From: Tahibacter harae
GTDB taxonomy: Bacteria; Pseudomonadota; Gammaproteobacteria; Xanthomonadales; Rhodanobacteraceae
DNA length: 64,000 nucleotides
Reading direction: 5' to 3'
NCBI RefSeq assembly: GCF_024437735.1
Contig: NZ_JANFQO010000015.1
Location: forward strand, 99,308-163,307
Numbering within the stretch: position 1 is the first letter of the stretch; every line of letters begins with the position of its first letter. Position numbers and translations under genes: made by a program. Below, one piece after another: positions 29,204-43,133 of the stretch. Below the pieces are notes generated by a model. The model did no database searches and was not told the DNA's origin. It saw only the letters and a list, made by a program, of their open reading frames with translations.

Positions 29204-30067
29204 CTAGAAATAGTCCTTGCCGGAGGCCAGCAGGGCCTTGGCCCGCTGCTGCGCCAGCACGTTCATCAGGGTCAGCTGCGGCGCTTCCGGCGCGGCGGCG
29301 ACCACTTCGTTCAGCAAACGGTCGTGCAGTTCCTGGTCGAACACCAGGCGCGCGTAGTACTGCGCGTAGAGCGTCTTGGCCATGAGATTGCGGCCCTGGG
29401 ACTGGGCGATGGCAGTCTCGAACTCGGCCTTGCCCAGTTCCGGCTTGCCGCCCAGCGAGGCCGGCCGCAGCGAATGCAGCACGCCGAAGATCATGTGCGG
29501 CTCGCCGCCTTCGTAGTTTGCATCCAGCGCAATCACGCGCTCGGTCAGGGCCTGCACCTTGGGCAGGTCGGCGATGGCGTTCCAGTCGCCGCTGTCCTGC
29601 TGGATGCGGCCGGCCCAGGCCGAGGCCAGGCCGTAGAGCAGGTCCAGATCCTTGGCGCCGGCCTTGGCCACTTCGGCGGCGAAAGCCTCGAAAGGCTGTT
29701 CGATCGCGCCGCAGAGGCCGGCATTGCGCACGCAGGTTGCACGCCGCGCATAGCCGAAGGCGCGATTGGCCAGGCGCTTCGCACGCTCGGGCTCGCTGAC
29801 GAAGCCGCCGGCATAGGCGCCGTACAGGCGCGCCGCGGCCAGCAGGGTGCCGGGGTTGTCAGGCTCGCCCTGCAGCATGGCGTCCAGCAGCAGCAGGTAG
29901 GCCGGCAGGCCGTCGCGCACGGTGGCGGGATCGTCCTGGTTGAGGATGGCCGTGCGCAGATTGACCGAGAAGCGGTCGGTGGCCTTGTTGACGATGCCGG
30001 CGCAGCCGCTGAGCAGCGCCAGCGCGGCGGAAATGACGACTATGTGTACTTTGCGCAGAATCAACAT
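29204..30067 (-). CDS. TRAP-associated TPR lipoprotein, TatT family
   Basis: 287 aa. A lipoprotein signal ends in the lipobox LLSGC (Cys22). The remainder is helical and repeat-like, matching the TatT (TRAP transporter-associated TPR) family, whose members form trimers that bind the solute-binding protein at the membrane. Recognisable family features are the D-RFSVNL-AILNQDDP start and the LxxxLYGLASAWAGxIQ segment. The ATG at 30067 gives a standard signal peptide. It lies 8 nt downstream of folD and just before dctP, so all four TRAP genes are probably one unit. Confidence 0.87.
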   Translation of the reverse strand: MLILRKVHIVVISAALALLSGCAGIVNKATDRFSVNLRTAILNQDDPATVRDGLPAYLLLLDAMLQGEPDNPGTLLAAARLYGAYAGGFVSEPERAKRLANRAFGYARRATCVRNAGLCGAIEQPFEAFAAEVAKAGAKDLDLLYGLASAWAGRIQQDSGDWNAIADLPKVQALTERVIALDANYEGGEPHMIFGVLHSLRPASLGGKPELGKAEFETAIAQSQGRNLMAKTLYAQYYARLVFDQELHDRLLNEVVAAAPEAPQLTLMNVLAQQRAKALLASGKDYF

Positions 30068-30075
30068 GGCAGCAT

Positions 30076-30930
30076 TCAGTCGAAGAAGGTCTCGGCGGCT
30101 TCCAGCGTGTTCTCGATCAGGGTGGCCACGGTCATGCGCCCCACTCCGCCCGGCACCGGCGTGATCCACGAGGCGCGCTGCGCGGCGGCGTCGAACTCCA
30201 CGTCGCCGACCAGGCTGCCGTCGTCCAGGCGGTTGATGCCGATGTCGATGACAATGGCGCCGGGCTTGATCCACTCGCCCTTGACCAGGCCGGGCCGGCC
30301 CACGGCGACGACGACGAGGTCGGCCTGGCTGACAAAGCCGGGCAGATCGCGGGTGAACTTGTGGCAGGACGTGGTGGTGCAGCCGGCCAGCAGCAGCTCC
30401 AGCGCCATCGGCCGGCCGACGTGGTTGGACACGCCGACCACGACCGCATGCTGGCCGCGCACCGGGCGGTCGGTATGTGCCAGCAGGGTCATCACGCCCT
30501 TGGGCGTGCACGGCCGCAGGCCGCGCTGGCGCAGCACCAGCGCGCCGACGTTGGCGGCGTTGAAGCCGTCCACGTCCTTGCGCGGGTCTATGCGGTTGAT
30601 CAGCGCCGTGGCGTCGACGTGCGGCGGCAGCGGCAGCTGCAGCAGGATGCCGTGCACGCGCTGGTCGGTGTTGAGACGGTCGATCAGTGCTTCCAGCTCG
30701 GCCTGGGCGGTCTCGGCGGGAAGGTCGTAGTCGAAGGAGCGGAAGCCGACTTCCTTGCAGGCCTTGCGCTTGTTCTTGACGTATACGGCCGAGGCCGGAT
30801 CGGACCCGACCAGCATCACGGCCAGTCCGGGCCGTGACTTGCCGGCGGCGACGCGGGCTGCGACCCGCCCCTTGATCCGCTCCAGCAATTCATCGGCGAT
30901 GCGTTTGCCGTCCAGGATGCGGGCGGTCAT
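30076..30930 (-). CDS. folD: Methylenetetrahydrofolate dehydrogenase/cyclohydrolase
   Basis: 284 aa bifunctional cytosolic enzyme that interconverts 5,10-methylene- and 10-formyl-tetrahydrofolate with NADP+. The active-site tyrosine and lysine are in VYVKNKRKA near residue 50. [10 protein letters not shown] and the PRKDVDGF segment line the folate site. NADP binding uses [15 protein letters not shown], and the C terminus has [10 protein letters not shown]. The start at 30930 is the conserved MTARILDGK. The gene precedes the TRAP cluster with only 8 nt to the TatT start, which may reflect read-through more than function. Confidence 0.96.
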   Translation of the reverse strand: MTARILDGKRIADELLERIKGRVAARVAAGKSRPGLAVMLVGSDPASAVYVKNKRKACKEVGFRSFDYDLPAETAQAELEALIDRLNTDQRVHGILLQLPLPPHVDATALINRIDPRKDVDGFNAANVGALVLRQRGLRPCTPKGVMTLLAHTDRPVRGQHAVVVGVSNHVGRPMALELLLAGCTTTSCHKFTRDLPGFVSQADLVVVAVGRPGLVKGEWIKPGAIVIDIGINRLDDGSLVGDVEFDAAAQRASWITPVPGGVGRMTVATLIENTLEAAETFFD

Positions 30931-31115
30931 GAGTGGGCAGATCCAGGGCCGGACTGCAGCCGGCTGTGCAGAAGCGTCAGTCGCGACGCGGTGAGAACGG
31001 CCGGAATGCTGCCCGGCCTCGCCAAGGCGCGCATTATCCATGTCCGGCCGGGCTGCCTCAAACCGGCCCGCCGCCGCGGTCAGCTACCATGCAGGCTTTC
31101 CCCGGAGCCGCCGTC

Positions 31116-31415
31116 ATGAATCCGCCCAGCCCGACCGAACTGGAAGCCGCCGCTTTCCGCCGCCTGCTGGCCCATCTGGACCAGCGCAAGGATGTGCAGA
31201 ACATCGACCTGATGATTACCGCCGGCTTCTGCCGCAACTGTCTGGCGGACTGGTACCGCGAAGCGGCCGCCGAACACGGCCTGGCGCTGAGCAAGGACGC
31301 GGCGCGCGAACGCATCTACGGCATGCCGTTCGCGGACTGGAAGCAGCAGTACCAGCCGGAAGCGACGGCGGAGCAGCTGGTGGCATTTGAGAAGGCAACG
31401 AAAAACCACCCGTAG
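31116..31415 (+). CDS. DUF1244 family protein
   Basis: 99 aa, small and soluble. It carries the conserved DUF1244 core FRRLLAHLDQRKDVQNIDLM, then GFCRNCLADWY with two cysteines, and MPFADWKQQYQ. The family is widespread in alpha- and gammaproteobacteria, with no established function; the Cys-x-x-Cys pair could bind metal. It is transcribed divergently from folD with about 185 nt between the starts and stands alone on the plus strand. Confidence 0.9.
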   Translation: MNPPSPTELEAAAFRRLLAHLDQRKDVQNIDLMITAGFCRNCLADWYREAAAEHGLALSKDAARERIYGMPFADWKQQYQPEATAEQLVAFEKATKNHP

Positions 31416-31471
31416 GACAGCGCCTGGGGCACGCGCAAACCGATTGCCGCGTCGCAGAAAACAGAAGCGCT

Positions 31472-31502
31472 CCCTCTCCCCCGGCGCGCTGGGGGAGAGG
31501 GC
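31472..31502. repeat. CCCTCTCCCCC palindrome
   Basis: An 11-bp stem, CCCTCTCCCCC with an eight-base loop and GGGGGAGAGGG, lies between the convergent DUF1244 and serS genes. There is no T-run. It resembles the dispersed CCCTCTCCC repeats common in Xanthomonadales and could also act as a bidirectional transcription barrier. Confidence 0.65.
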
Positions 31503-31539
31503 TTTCAGGCGTCACCACTGCAATCCTGCAAACCGGGCT

Positions 31540-32886
<1,347 letters not shown>

Positions 32887-34059
32887 TCAGCCCGCCGTGG
32901 CCGGGCGCACCCAGAAGCGCAGCAGCACCGCCGCGGCCAGGGCGCAGGCCGAGCCGAAGGCGAATGCCGCCAGCGGTGCCACATCGGCCCAGAACCAGCC
33001 GAACAGCAGCGAAGCCGGCAGCAGCAGCACGCCGCTGACCAGGTTGTACCAGCCGAAGGCGGTACCGGCCTGTTCGGGCGGCACCAGGTCGGCGACCAGG
33101 GCTTTTTCCGCGCCCTCGGTCGCGGCCAGGAACAGGCCGTAAGCCGCGAACAGCGGCCACAGCAGCCAGGGCTGGGCCGGCAGCAGGCCGAAGATCAGGT
33201 AGAAGCCGGCGTAGAGGCTCCAGCCGACCACGATCAGGCGGCGCCGGTCCAGCCGGTCCGACCAGGCCGACAGCGGGGTGCCGAACACCGCGGCGACGCC
33301 GCAGACCAGGGCCCAGATCAGCGGTATCTGCGCATCGCCCAGGCCCAGCTCCTTGGCCCGCAGCAGCAGGAACATATTGGAGGAGTTGCCCAGGGTGAAC
33401 AAGCCCAGGGCGACGAGATAACGGCGCAGGGCCTGGGGCTGGTCGGAGAGATCCCAGCGAAACGGTTTGGGCTTGAGTTCGGCCCGCTCCGGCTCGCGCA
33501 CCAGCAGGGTCAGCACGATCACCAGCAGGGCCGGCGCCAGCGACCAGAAGAACACGTCGCGCAGCGGCATTCCGAGGCCCAGCAGCAGTGCGGCGAGCAG
33601 CGGGCCGATCACGGCGCCGAGATTGTCCATGGAACGATGCAGACCGAAAGCCAGGCCGCGCTGCTGCGGCGGCACGCTCAAGGTGAGCAGCGCATCGCGC
33701 GGCGCGGCTCGCAGGCCCTTGCCGACGCGGTCGGCGAAGCGGCAGGCCAGTACGCCCACCCAACTGGTGGCGAGCGCAATCAGCGGGCGCATCAGGCCCG
33801 ACAGCGCGTAGCCGCCGACCACCCACCAGCGCATGCTGCGGAAGCGGTCGGCGAGCACGCCGGCGACGAGCTTGAGTACGCTGCCCAGGGCTTCGGCGAT
33901 CCCTTCGATCAGGCCCAGGGCCTTGGGCCCGGCCAGCAGCACGGCGCTGAGGTACAGCGGCACCAGCGGGTAGATCATGTCGCTGGCGCTGTCGTTGACC
34001 AGGCTGATCAGCCCCAGCAGCCAGACCGTGCGCGGCAGCGCAAGCGCGCCGCGCATCAT
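32887..34059 (-). CDS. MFS transporter
   Basis: 390 aa with about twelve hydrophobic helices in two halves. The conserved MFS loop motifs are visible as GVLADRFRSMR after helix 2 and its counterpart SAWSDRLDRRR in the second half. FADRVGKGLRAAPRDALL after helix 4 is typical of a subgroup annotated as general MFS exporters. The start (ATG at 34059) overlaps the rarA stop by 4 nt, so it is co-translated with rarA. The substrate is unknown; drug or metabolite export is possible. Confidence 0.85.
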   Translation of the reverse strand: MMRGALALPRTVWLLGLISLVNDSASDMIYPLVPLYLSAVLLAGPKALGLIEGIAEALGSVLKLVAGVLADRFRSMRWWVVGGYALSGLMRPLIALATSWVGVLACRFADRVGKGLRAAPRDALLTLSVPPQQRGLAFGLHRSMDNLGAVIGPLLAALLLGLGMPLRDVFFWSLAPALLVIVLTLLVREPERAELKPKPFRWDLSDQPQALRRYLVALGLFTLGNSSNMFLLLRAKELGLGDAQIPLIWALVCGVAAVFGTPLSAWSDRLDRRRLIVVGWSLYAGFYLIFGLLPAQPWLLWPLFAAYGLFLAATEGAEKALVADLVPPEQAGTAFGWYNLVSGVLLLPASLLFGWFWADVAPLAAFAFGSACALAAAVLLRFWVRPATAG

Positions 34060-35420
34060 GTGCCGCCTTCCTCGCGCGGCCGCGCGGCCAGGGCCGCGGC
34101 GCGGCCGGCGCGCAGTTCGGCCAGTTTCTGCGCGATGCGTGCTTCCAGGCCGCGTTCGGTGGGCTGGTAGAACTCGCGCCCGACCAGGGCGTCGGGCAGG
34201 CATTGCTGGTCCAGGGCGACGCCGCCGGCGACGTCGTGGTCGTATTGATAACCCTTGCCGTAGCCGAGGTTCTTCATCAGCCTGGTCGGCGCGTTGCGTA
34301 TCGCCATGGGCACTTCCAGTGTTCCGCGGGCGCGCACTTCTTCGCGCACGGCGCCGTAGGCCAGGTACACGGCGTTGCTCTTGGCCGCGACGGCGAGATA
34401 GACCACCAGCTGGGCCAGCGCCAGCTCGCCTTCCGGACTGCCCAGGCGGTCGTAGGTTTCCCAGGCCTCGATCGCCATGCCGATGGCGCGGGTGTCGGCC
34501 AGGCCCACGTCCTCGACTGCCATGCGCGTGAGGCGGCGCGCCAGGTAGATGGGATCGCAGCCGCCGTCGAGCATGCGCACGAACCAGTACAGCGCCGCGT
34601 CCGGATCGGAGGAACGCACGGATTTGTGCAGGGCCGAGATCTGGTCGTAGAACTGCTCACCGCCCTTGTCGAAGCGGCGCGTGCGATCGGCCAGCACCTG
34701 GGTCAGGGTGGATTCGTCGATTACGCCGTCCTCGGCCAGTTCCGCGGCGATCTCCAGCAAGGTCAGTGCGCGGCGCACGTCGCCGTCGGCGGCCTGGGCG
34801 ATCAGGGCCAACAGCTCGTCGCTGATGCGTATGGCCTGGGCACCCAGGCCGCGTTCGCTGTCCTCCAGCGCGCGGCGCAGTGCGCCGACGATGTCGGCCG
34901 CGGCGACGGCTTCGAGCACGTGTACGCGGCAGCGCGATAGCAGCGCGGAATTGAGTTCAAACGAGGGGTTCTCGGTGGTGGCGCCGACGAACAGGATCAC
35001 GCCTTTCTCGATATGCGGCAGGAAGGCATCCTGCTGAGCCTTGTTGAAGCGGTGCACTTCGTCGACGAACAGCACCGTGCGCACGCCGCGGGCGAAATTG
35101 GCGGCGGCCTCGTCCAGCGCCGCGCGCACATCGGCCAACCCCGACAGCACGGCGGAAATGGCGCGGAACTCGGCCTGGGCATAGCGCGCCAGCAGCAGGG
35201 CCAGCGTGGTCTTGCCGCAGCCGGGCGGCCCCCACAGGATCATGGAATGCACATGGCCGGATTCGACCGCCCGGCGCAGCGGCTTGCCGGGCGCGATCAG
35301 GCGGGACTGGCCGACGATCTCGTCCAGCACGCGCGGACGCATGCGTTCGGCCAGGGGTTTCAGGCCTTCGGGCTCGGCGAACAGGCCGGCGGAGGCGGGA
35401 CTGGGTTTGCGGCGGGACAT
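34056..35420 (-). CDS. rarA: Replication-associated recombination protein RarA (MgsA)
   Basis: 454 aa AAA+ ATPase of the clamp-loader family, acting at stalled replication forks with SSB. Walker A is GPPGCGKTT and Walker B ends DEVH, with the TTENPSF sensor segment. The C-terminal tetramerisation domain has MAVEDVGLAD and LGYGKGYQYDHD, all typical. I chose the ATG at 35420 (MSRRKPSPAS); an in-frame ATG at 35459 is possible. Its position between lolA/ftsK and serS matches the conserved gammaproteobacterial order, here with a DUF1275 gene between it and lolA. Confidence 0.94.
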   Translation of the reverse strand: MSRRKPSPASAGLFAEPEGLKPLAERMRPRVLDEIVGQSRLIAPGKPLRRAVESGHVHSMILWGPPGCGKTTLALLLARYAQAEFRAISAVLSGLADVRAALDEAAANFARGVRTVLFVDEVHRFNKAQQDAFLPHIEKGVILFVGATTENPSFELNSALLSRCRVHVLEAVAAADIVGALRRALEDSERGLGAQAIRISDELLALIAQAADGDVRRALTLLEIAAELAEDGVIDESTLTQVLADRTRRFDKGGEQFYDQISALHKSVRSSDPDAALYWFVRMLDGGCDPIYLARRLTRMAVEDVGLADTRAIGMAIEAWETYDRLGSPEGELALAQLVVYLAVAAKSNAVYLAYGAVREEVRARGTLEVPMAIRNAPTRLMKNLGYGKGYQYDHDVAGGVALDQQCLPDALVGREFYQPTERGLEARIAQKLAELRAGRAAALAARPREEGGT

Positions 35421-35613
35421 GCGGCCTAGGTTAGCGGGTTGCGGCGGCGGTTTGGGCATGCGCCGTGGCGGCCGCGGCCCTCAGCGCGCGGCCGCTGCGC
35501 CGTTCGCCGGCGTTGCGGTCCATACCGCCGCAATCGCGCTGCCCGCCGCACCGGTACGCGGCGCCGAATGCCGGCAAGGCAACAACGATACAACTGGCGG
35601 ATTCCACTCGGAC

Positions 35614-36288
35614 CTAAGGCCCGCGCTGCAGCGCGCGCTGGCGGTACAGCCCGTAGGCCAGGCCGGCGATGCCGGTGAGCAGGGCCGGCACGGCGAGCAC
35701 GTTCTCGCCCAGCACGGCGAAGCCCGCCGCACCGCAGAGCGCGCCCAGGGCGAAGCCGGCGACGATGAGCAGATAGAGATTGCGCCGGCGCGCATCGTGG
35801 CTGTGGCCCAGCAGGCGCTGCCCCAGCATGATGCCCAGGTCGGTGAAGATGCCCGACACATGCGTGGTGCGCAGCACCGCGCCGCTGTAGGTGCTAGCCA
35901 TGGCGTTCTGCAGGCCGCAGGCCGCAGTGGCGACGCAGATGCCGGCCACGCTGTGCCGGTGCAGCAGCGGTATGGCCAGCAGCAGCAGCATCGATTCCAG
36001 CACCAGCGCGACGCCGTAGCGGCGTCCCAGGCGCAGGGTGCTGTCGCGCACGATGGCGCCGCTCAGCGCCGCGCCGGCGAGAAAGCTCAGCAGGAACAGC
36101 AGCAGGTTGAGGGCCAGGCCGCCCTGCCCCTGCGCCAGCGCGACGCCGAACAGCGTGGTCGTGCCGGTGAGGTGGGTGATGGCCTGGTGCTCGAAGGCAA
36201 GAAAACCGACCGCGTTGACCATGCCCGCGATGCAGGCCAGCGCGAACGCGCCGGCGCCTACCCAACGTGGCAGAGCCGCAACGGTCAT
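35614..36288 (-). CDS. DUF1275 (YoaK-like) membrane protein
   Basis: 224 aa with about six membrane helices. The DUF1275 signature is visible: a GMVNAVGFLAF helix start, then THLTGTTTLFG, and later AACGLQNAMASTYSGAVLRTTHVSG followed by D-LG. The family is proposed to be membrane transport-like, with no confirmed function. The ATG overlaps the stop of lolA by one base (TGATG), indicating coupling; an adjacent TTG is less likely. The next gene on this strand, rarA, starts about 190 nt further on. Confidence 0.85.
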   Translation of the reverse strand: MTVAALPRWVGAGAFALACIAGMVNAVGFLAFEHQAITHLTGTTTLFGVALAQGQGGLALNLLLFLLSFLAGAALSGAIVRDSTLRLGRRYGVALVLESMLLLLAIPLLHRHSVAGICVATAACGLQNAMASTYSGAVLRTTHVSGIFTDLGIMLGQRLLGHSHDARRRNLYLLIVAGFALGALCGAAGFAVLGENVLAVPALLTGIAGLAYGLYRQRALQRGP

Positions 36289-36971
36289 CAATCGTTGAGC
36301 GGGTGCACTTCCGCGCCGGGCTTGACCTCGCCGATCACGTCCACGCCGGGCGGCGGGGTGAAAGTGAAGCGGTCAGCGGCGAGTTTCGGATTGCGCTGCC
36401 AGTCGGAGAAGCGCGTCTCGGTACGGTTGCCCAGGGTGTCCTTGAACAGCATGCGCTGCAGCACCACGGCGCCGCCGCAGGTTTTCTTCGCCGCGTCGGC
36501 GCAGGCGAAGCCGAAGTCGGCGTATTCAAACTCCGGCTCCTTGGCCTTGGATTTGAGCCGCAGCCAGCTCAGGCCGTCGTGCTCGCCCTGCTCGCTGGCG
36601 GCGAAATCGCGGTCGAGCTGGGCCAGGTCGGTAAGCACGGTCAGCGGGCTGTGCGCTTCTTCCACGCTCTGGCTGCGCACGGTGACCTGTTCCAGGTCCG
36701 GGTCGTAGATCCATACGTGCATGCCGTCGGCGACGATCTGCTGTTCGTAGGGCTTGCTCACATCCCAGCGGAACTGGCGCGGCGCCTGCACCGCGAGTGT
36801 ACCGCTGGTCTTCTTGCCGGGTTTGTCGTTGGCATCGAACACAGTCTGCTCGAAACCGGCGGAGACGCTTTGCAGGCCCTTGGCGAAGGCGTCCAGGCGC
36901 GCGCGCGCGGTTTCTGCGCCGGCGGTGGAACTGAGGGCCAGCAGGCCGATTAGCAGGACGCGAGACAGCAT
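36288..36971 (-). CDS. lolA: Outer-membrane lipoprotein carrier protein
   Basis: 227 aa periplasmic chaperone that shuttles lipoproteins from LolCDE to LolB. The signal peptide ends STAGA before ETARARLDAFA. The mature part has the LolA pattern: QTVFDANDKPGKKTSGTLA, the RPxxFRW-like strand QFRWDVSKPYEQQIVADG, WIYDPDLEQVTVR, and a C-terminal strand region. I chose the ATG at 36971, with a GAGAG site upstream; GTG at 36980 is the alternative. It lies downstream of ftsK in the usual order, although a plus-strand gene sits between them here. Confidence 0.93.
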   Translation of the reverse strand: MLSRVLLIGLLALSSTAGAETARARLDAFAKGLQSVSAGFEQTVFDANDKPGKKTSGTLAVQAPRQFRWDVSKPYEQQIVADGMHVWIYDPDLEQVTVRSQSVEEAHSPLTVLTDLAQLDRDFAASEQGEHDGLSWLRLKSKAKEPEFEYADFGFACADAAKKTCGGAVVLQRMLFKDTLGNRTETRFSDWQRNPKLAADRFTFTPPPGVDVIGEVKPGAEVHPLND

Positions 36972-37262
36972 CGGGTTCACTCTCGTGCGAAATGGACGCG
37001 GCCTGGACCGGCGCCGGCGGCGCAGGTTCCCGCGCGGCGCAGCGGCGGTTCAGCCCCGCCAGAAATACCGACAGCGGATCCGGACGCGGCGCTGCGCCGC
37101 GACGGATGCCAGGGTCAGCCATCGCCCGATCATCCCATGCGGCGGCGCGGCGCGACAATCGCAGCGGGACTGCGCAGATCCGCCGCGGCGCGGAGCCCGC
37201 GCCGGCCGCGGCGACGGTACACTTTTCCTTCCGCCGCGCAGGCACTTCCGCAGGCCAGTTCC

Positions 37263-37850
37263 ATGTCCGTGCAATCCCGTATCGCCCGCACTGCCCTGCT
37301 CTCGGCCCTGGCTGCGGCCTTGCCCGCGGGCGCGGCGGAGGTCTGTTCGCCGCTGCGCAACCTGAATGTGCCGGCCACTGGCGAAGGGCTGTACCTGAAC
37401 CTGATCACCGGTGTCAGCGGCGAAGCCGAATCGCTGGCGCCGGGCTTCGACATCGATCCCTACGCCCGCCAGATCGGCGAGCCGCCGGGCCAGCTCAAGT
37501 TCTACTGGGGCTCGGCTGCCAACGGCGGCGCCGGCGTGGTGAGTTCGGGCACCACGTTCGCGGTGCTGCAGCCCGGCGCCGTGATCGGGCCGGACGCGCT
37601 GTTCAGCCGTGCCGGCTTCGATGGCGATACCAGCCTGTGGCAGGCGGGGCTGAGCCAGGCTTATCTGGGGTTGCGCTTCAAGAACGAAGGCAGCGGCGCG
37701 ATCAACTACGGCTGGATCCGCCTGAGCACGCAGCCGCCGCTGGGCTTTCCCGTGACCATCCACGACTGGTGCTACGACGATGCCGGCGCGCCGGCGACCG
37801 TGCCGGCGGCGGATGCAATCTACGCGGATGGTTTCGAGCTGCCCGGCTGA
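37263..37850 (+). CDS. Secreted protein of unknown function with C-terminal DGFE motif
   Basis: 195 aa. The signal peptide ends GAA before EVCSPLRNLNVPAT. The mature protein is rich in Gly, Ala and aromatic residues, with a beta-rich pattern containing YLNLITGV, LKFYWGS, AYLGLRFKNEGSGAINYGW (the usual NYGWI-type strand), and two late cysteines. It ends IYADGFELPG; a short terminal I-F/Y-x-D-G-F-E motif recurs in secreted proteins of this order as far as I recall. Nothing indicates enzymatic activity. It stands alone between lolA and ftsK, both on the other strand; its stop is 15 nt from the ftsK stop. Confidence 0.75.
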   Translation: MSVQSRIARTALLSALAAALPAGAAEVCSPLRNLNVPATGEGLYLNLITGVSGEAESLAPGFDIDPYARQIGEPPGQLKFYWGSAANGGAGVVSSGTTFAVLQPGAVIGPDALFSRAGFDGDTSLWQAGLSQAYLGLRFKNEGSGAINYGWIRLSTQPPLGFPVTIHDWCYDDAGAPATVPAADAIYADGFELPG

Positions 37851-37865
37851 GCCCGCGCGGCCGGC

Positions 37866-40187
<2,322 letters not shown>

Positions 40188-40313
40188 CGCTGGACTATAC
40201 CTCAGGAATTTTCTGTAAGGCTTTGTTCGCTGGGCGATTGTCGCACGGAACACGAAAAGCCGGGATGACGCCGGACGGCCCGCATCGCCGGCCGCAGCGG
40301 CGACTTTACCCGC

Positions 40314-40760
40314 TCACTGCGCCGCCGGCAGCACCGCGGCGCGACGGCGATGCCGGCGTAGCAGGCTCAGCGCGAACTGGCGCACGGTTTCGACCAGCAC
40401 GGCCAGGGCCGCGCCGACTTCCGCAAGAATGGAAACATTCATGACGCGGGTATGGCTGGCCAGCGGCGCCACGAGGTAGTGGCCCAGGCTGTCCAGGCCC
40501 AGCAGCGCATACACCGCGATCAGCGCCAGGCCGGTGGATGACCAGCCGCGCCGCAACAACCAGACGCCGGCGAGACCCGTGGCGGTGATGCAGAACCAGG
40601 CCGCGTAGACGCCGAGGCAGGTCCAGCCGGGCGGCAGCCCCGGGTAGTCCGCCAGGTATTCGGCGTTGTGGGTGAAATGCAGCAGCGAAGCGACCAGATA
40701 GATCGCCATCAGCACGCCGAGCAGGCGCGGCAGGCGCGCCGGAGACGATGTCGTATCCAT
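40314..40760 (-). CDS. Small four-helix membrane protein of unknown function
   Basis: 148 aa with four predicted membrane helices: about 16-32, 50-68, 76-98, and a last one near 110-128 (VSILAEVGAALAVLVETVR). A histidine-rich patch, LLHFTHNAEYL, sits at the end of helix 1, and a conserved-looking GLDSLGHY follows helix 3. I do not recognise a named family. I chose the ATG at 40760; the frame is open further upstream but the residues there are not membrane-like. It lies downstream of ald on the same strand, 54 nt apart, and could be co-transcribed. Confidence 0.65.
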   Translation of the reverse strand: MDTTSSPARLPRLLGVLMAIYLVASLLHFTHNAEYLADYPGLPPGWTCLGVYAAWFCITATGLAGVWLLRRGWSSTGLALIAVYALLGLDSLGHYLVAPLASHTRVMNVSILAEVGAALAVLVETVRQFALSLLRRHRRRAAVLPAAQ

Positions 40761-40814
40761 GACATCCGGCCTGCGCTGCCCCGGCACCGGGGCCGGGGCA
40801 GCAGCGGGCGTGGC

Positions 40815-41882
40815 TTACAGCATGCCCTTGAGGGCCGGGTGGACGATCTCGCCGCCGTCGACGTTGATGCCGCGCTTGAGCGCCGCATGTTCGCGCCACT
40901 GCGGGCCGCCGGCCATGCGCTGCACATACGGCAGGATGGCGGCCGAAATGGCCTGCGAGGACGTCTGCGGCACCGCGCCCGGCATATTGGTCACGGCGAA
41001 ATGGGTCACGCCGTCTACCAGGTAGGTCGGCTCGGCCCAGGTGGTCGGGCGGGCGGTCTCGAAGCAGCCGCCCTGGTCGATGGAGATGTCGACCAGCACG
41101 CTGCCCGGCTCCATGGTCTTGACCATTTCACGGGTGACCACGTGCGGAGCCTTGGCGCTGGGGATCAGCACGGCGCCGACGACCAGGTCGGCCGTGGCGA
41201 CTTCGCGCGCGACGTATTCCTCGTACGGATACAGCGCGGTGACGTTGGTGCCCAGGGCCATCATCTGGGCCAGGCGGTCCGGGCGCTTGTCGAACACGAC
41301 GACGTTGGCGCCGCCGGCCGCAGCCAGCTGGGCGGAATTGCCGCCGGCCGCGCCGGCACCGAGCACCACGACCTTGCCGCGCTCCGTCGCCGGCAGACCG
41401 CCGAGCAGCTTGCCCTTGCCGCCCATGGGCTGGTGCAGCAGGTGGGTGCCGACCTGGACCGCGATGCGGCCGGCGATGATGGACATGGGTGCCAGCAGCG
41501 GCAGCGAGCCGTCGGCTTCTTCCACGGATTCAAACGCCACGCCGGTCAGGCCGATGTCGAGCAGGCGCCGGGTCAGTTCCGGCTCCGGCGCCAGGTGCAG
41601 GTAGCAGAACAGTTGGTGGTGCTTGCGCAGGCGCTCCAGGTCGCCCTTGATCGGCTCCTTGACCTTGACGATCAGTTCGCCGGCTTCATACAGCGCATCC
41701 GCATCGGCGGCGATCTTGACGCCGACGCGGGTGAAATCGGCGTCGGAGAAGCCGCTCTTGACGCCGGCGCCGGACTGCACGAAGACCTCGTGGCCGCGCT
41801 TGACCAGATCCGCGCAGGCGGCCGGCACCAGGGCGACGCGGCCTTCAAGGGTCTTGGTTTCCGAAGGGATACCGATACGCAT
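40815..41882 (-). CDS. ald: Alanine dehydrogenase
   Basis: 355 aa NAD-dependent enzyme interconverting L-alanine and pyruvate plus ammonia. The family start MRIGIPSETK is present. The catalytic lysine is in VKVKEP and the histidine in LHLAP near 96. The NAD-binding segment VVLGAGAAGGNSAQLA is followed by an acidic VFDKRP strand end. VDISIDQGGCFETARPTTW and the FAVTNMPGAVP segment are diagnostic. A strong GAGGAAT site lies 6 nt from the ATG. It is divergent from trxB with about 270 nt between the starts. Confidence 0.95.
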   Translation of the reverse strand: MRIGIPSETKTLEGRVALVPAACADLVKRGHEVFVQSGAGVKSGFSDADFTRVGVKIAADADALYEAGELIVKVKEPIKGDLERLRKHHQLFCYLHLAPEPELTRRLLDIGLTGVAFESVEEADGSLPLLAPMSIIAGRIAVQVGTHLLHQPMGGKGKLLGGLPATERGKVVVLGAGAAGGNSAQLAAAGGANVVVFDKRPDRLAQMMALGTNVTALYPYEEYVAREVATADLVVGAVLIPSAKAPHVVTREMVKTMEPGSVLVDISIDQGGCFETARPTTWAEPTYLVDGVTHFAVTNMPGAVPQTSSQAISAAILPYVQRMAGGPQWREHAALKRGINVDGGEIVHPALKGML

Positions 41883-43110
<1,228 letters not shown>

Positions 43111-43133
43111 GGCCGGGCCACGCAGCACGGGCC

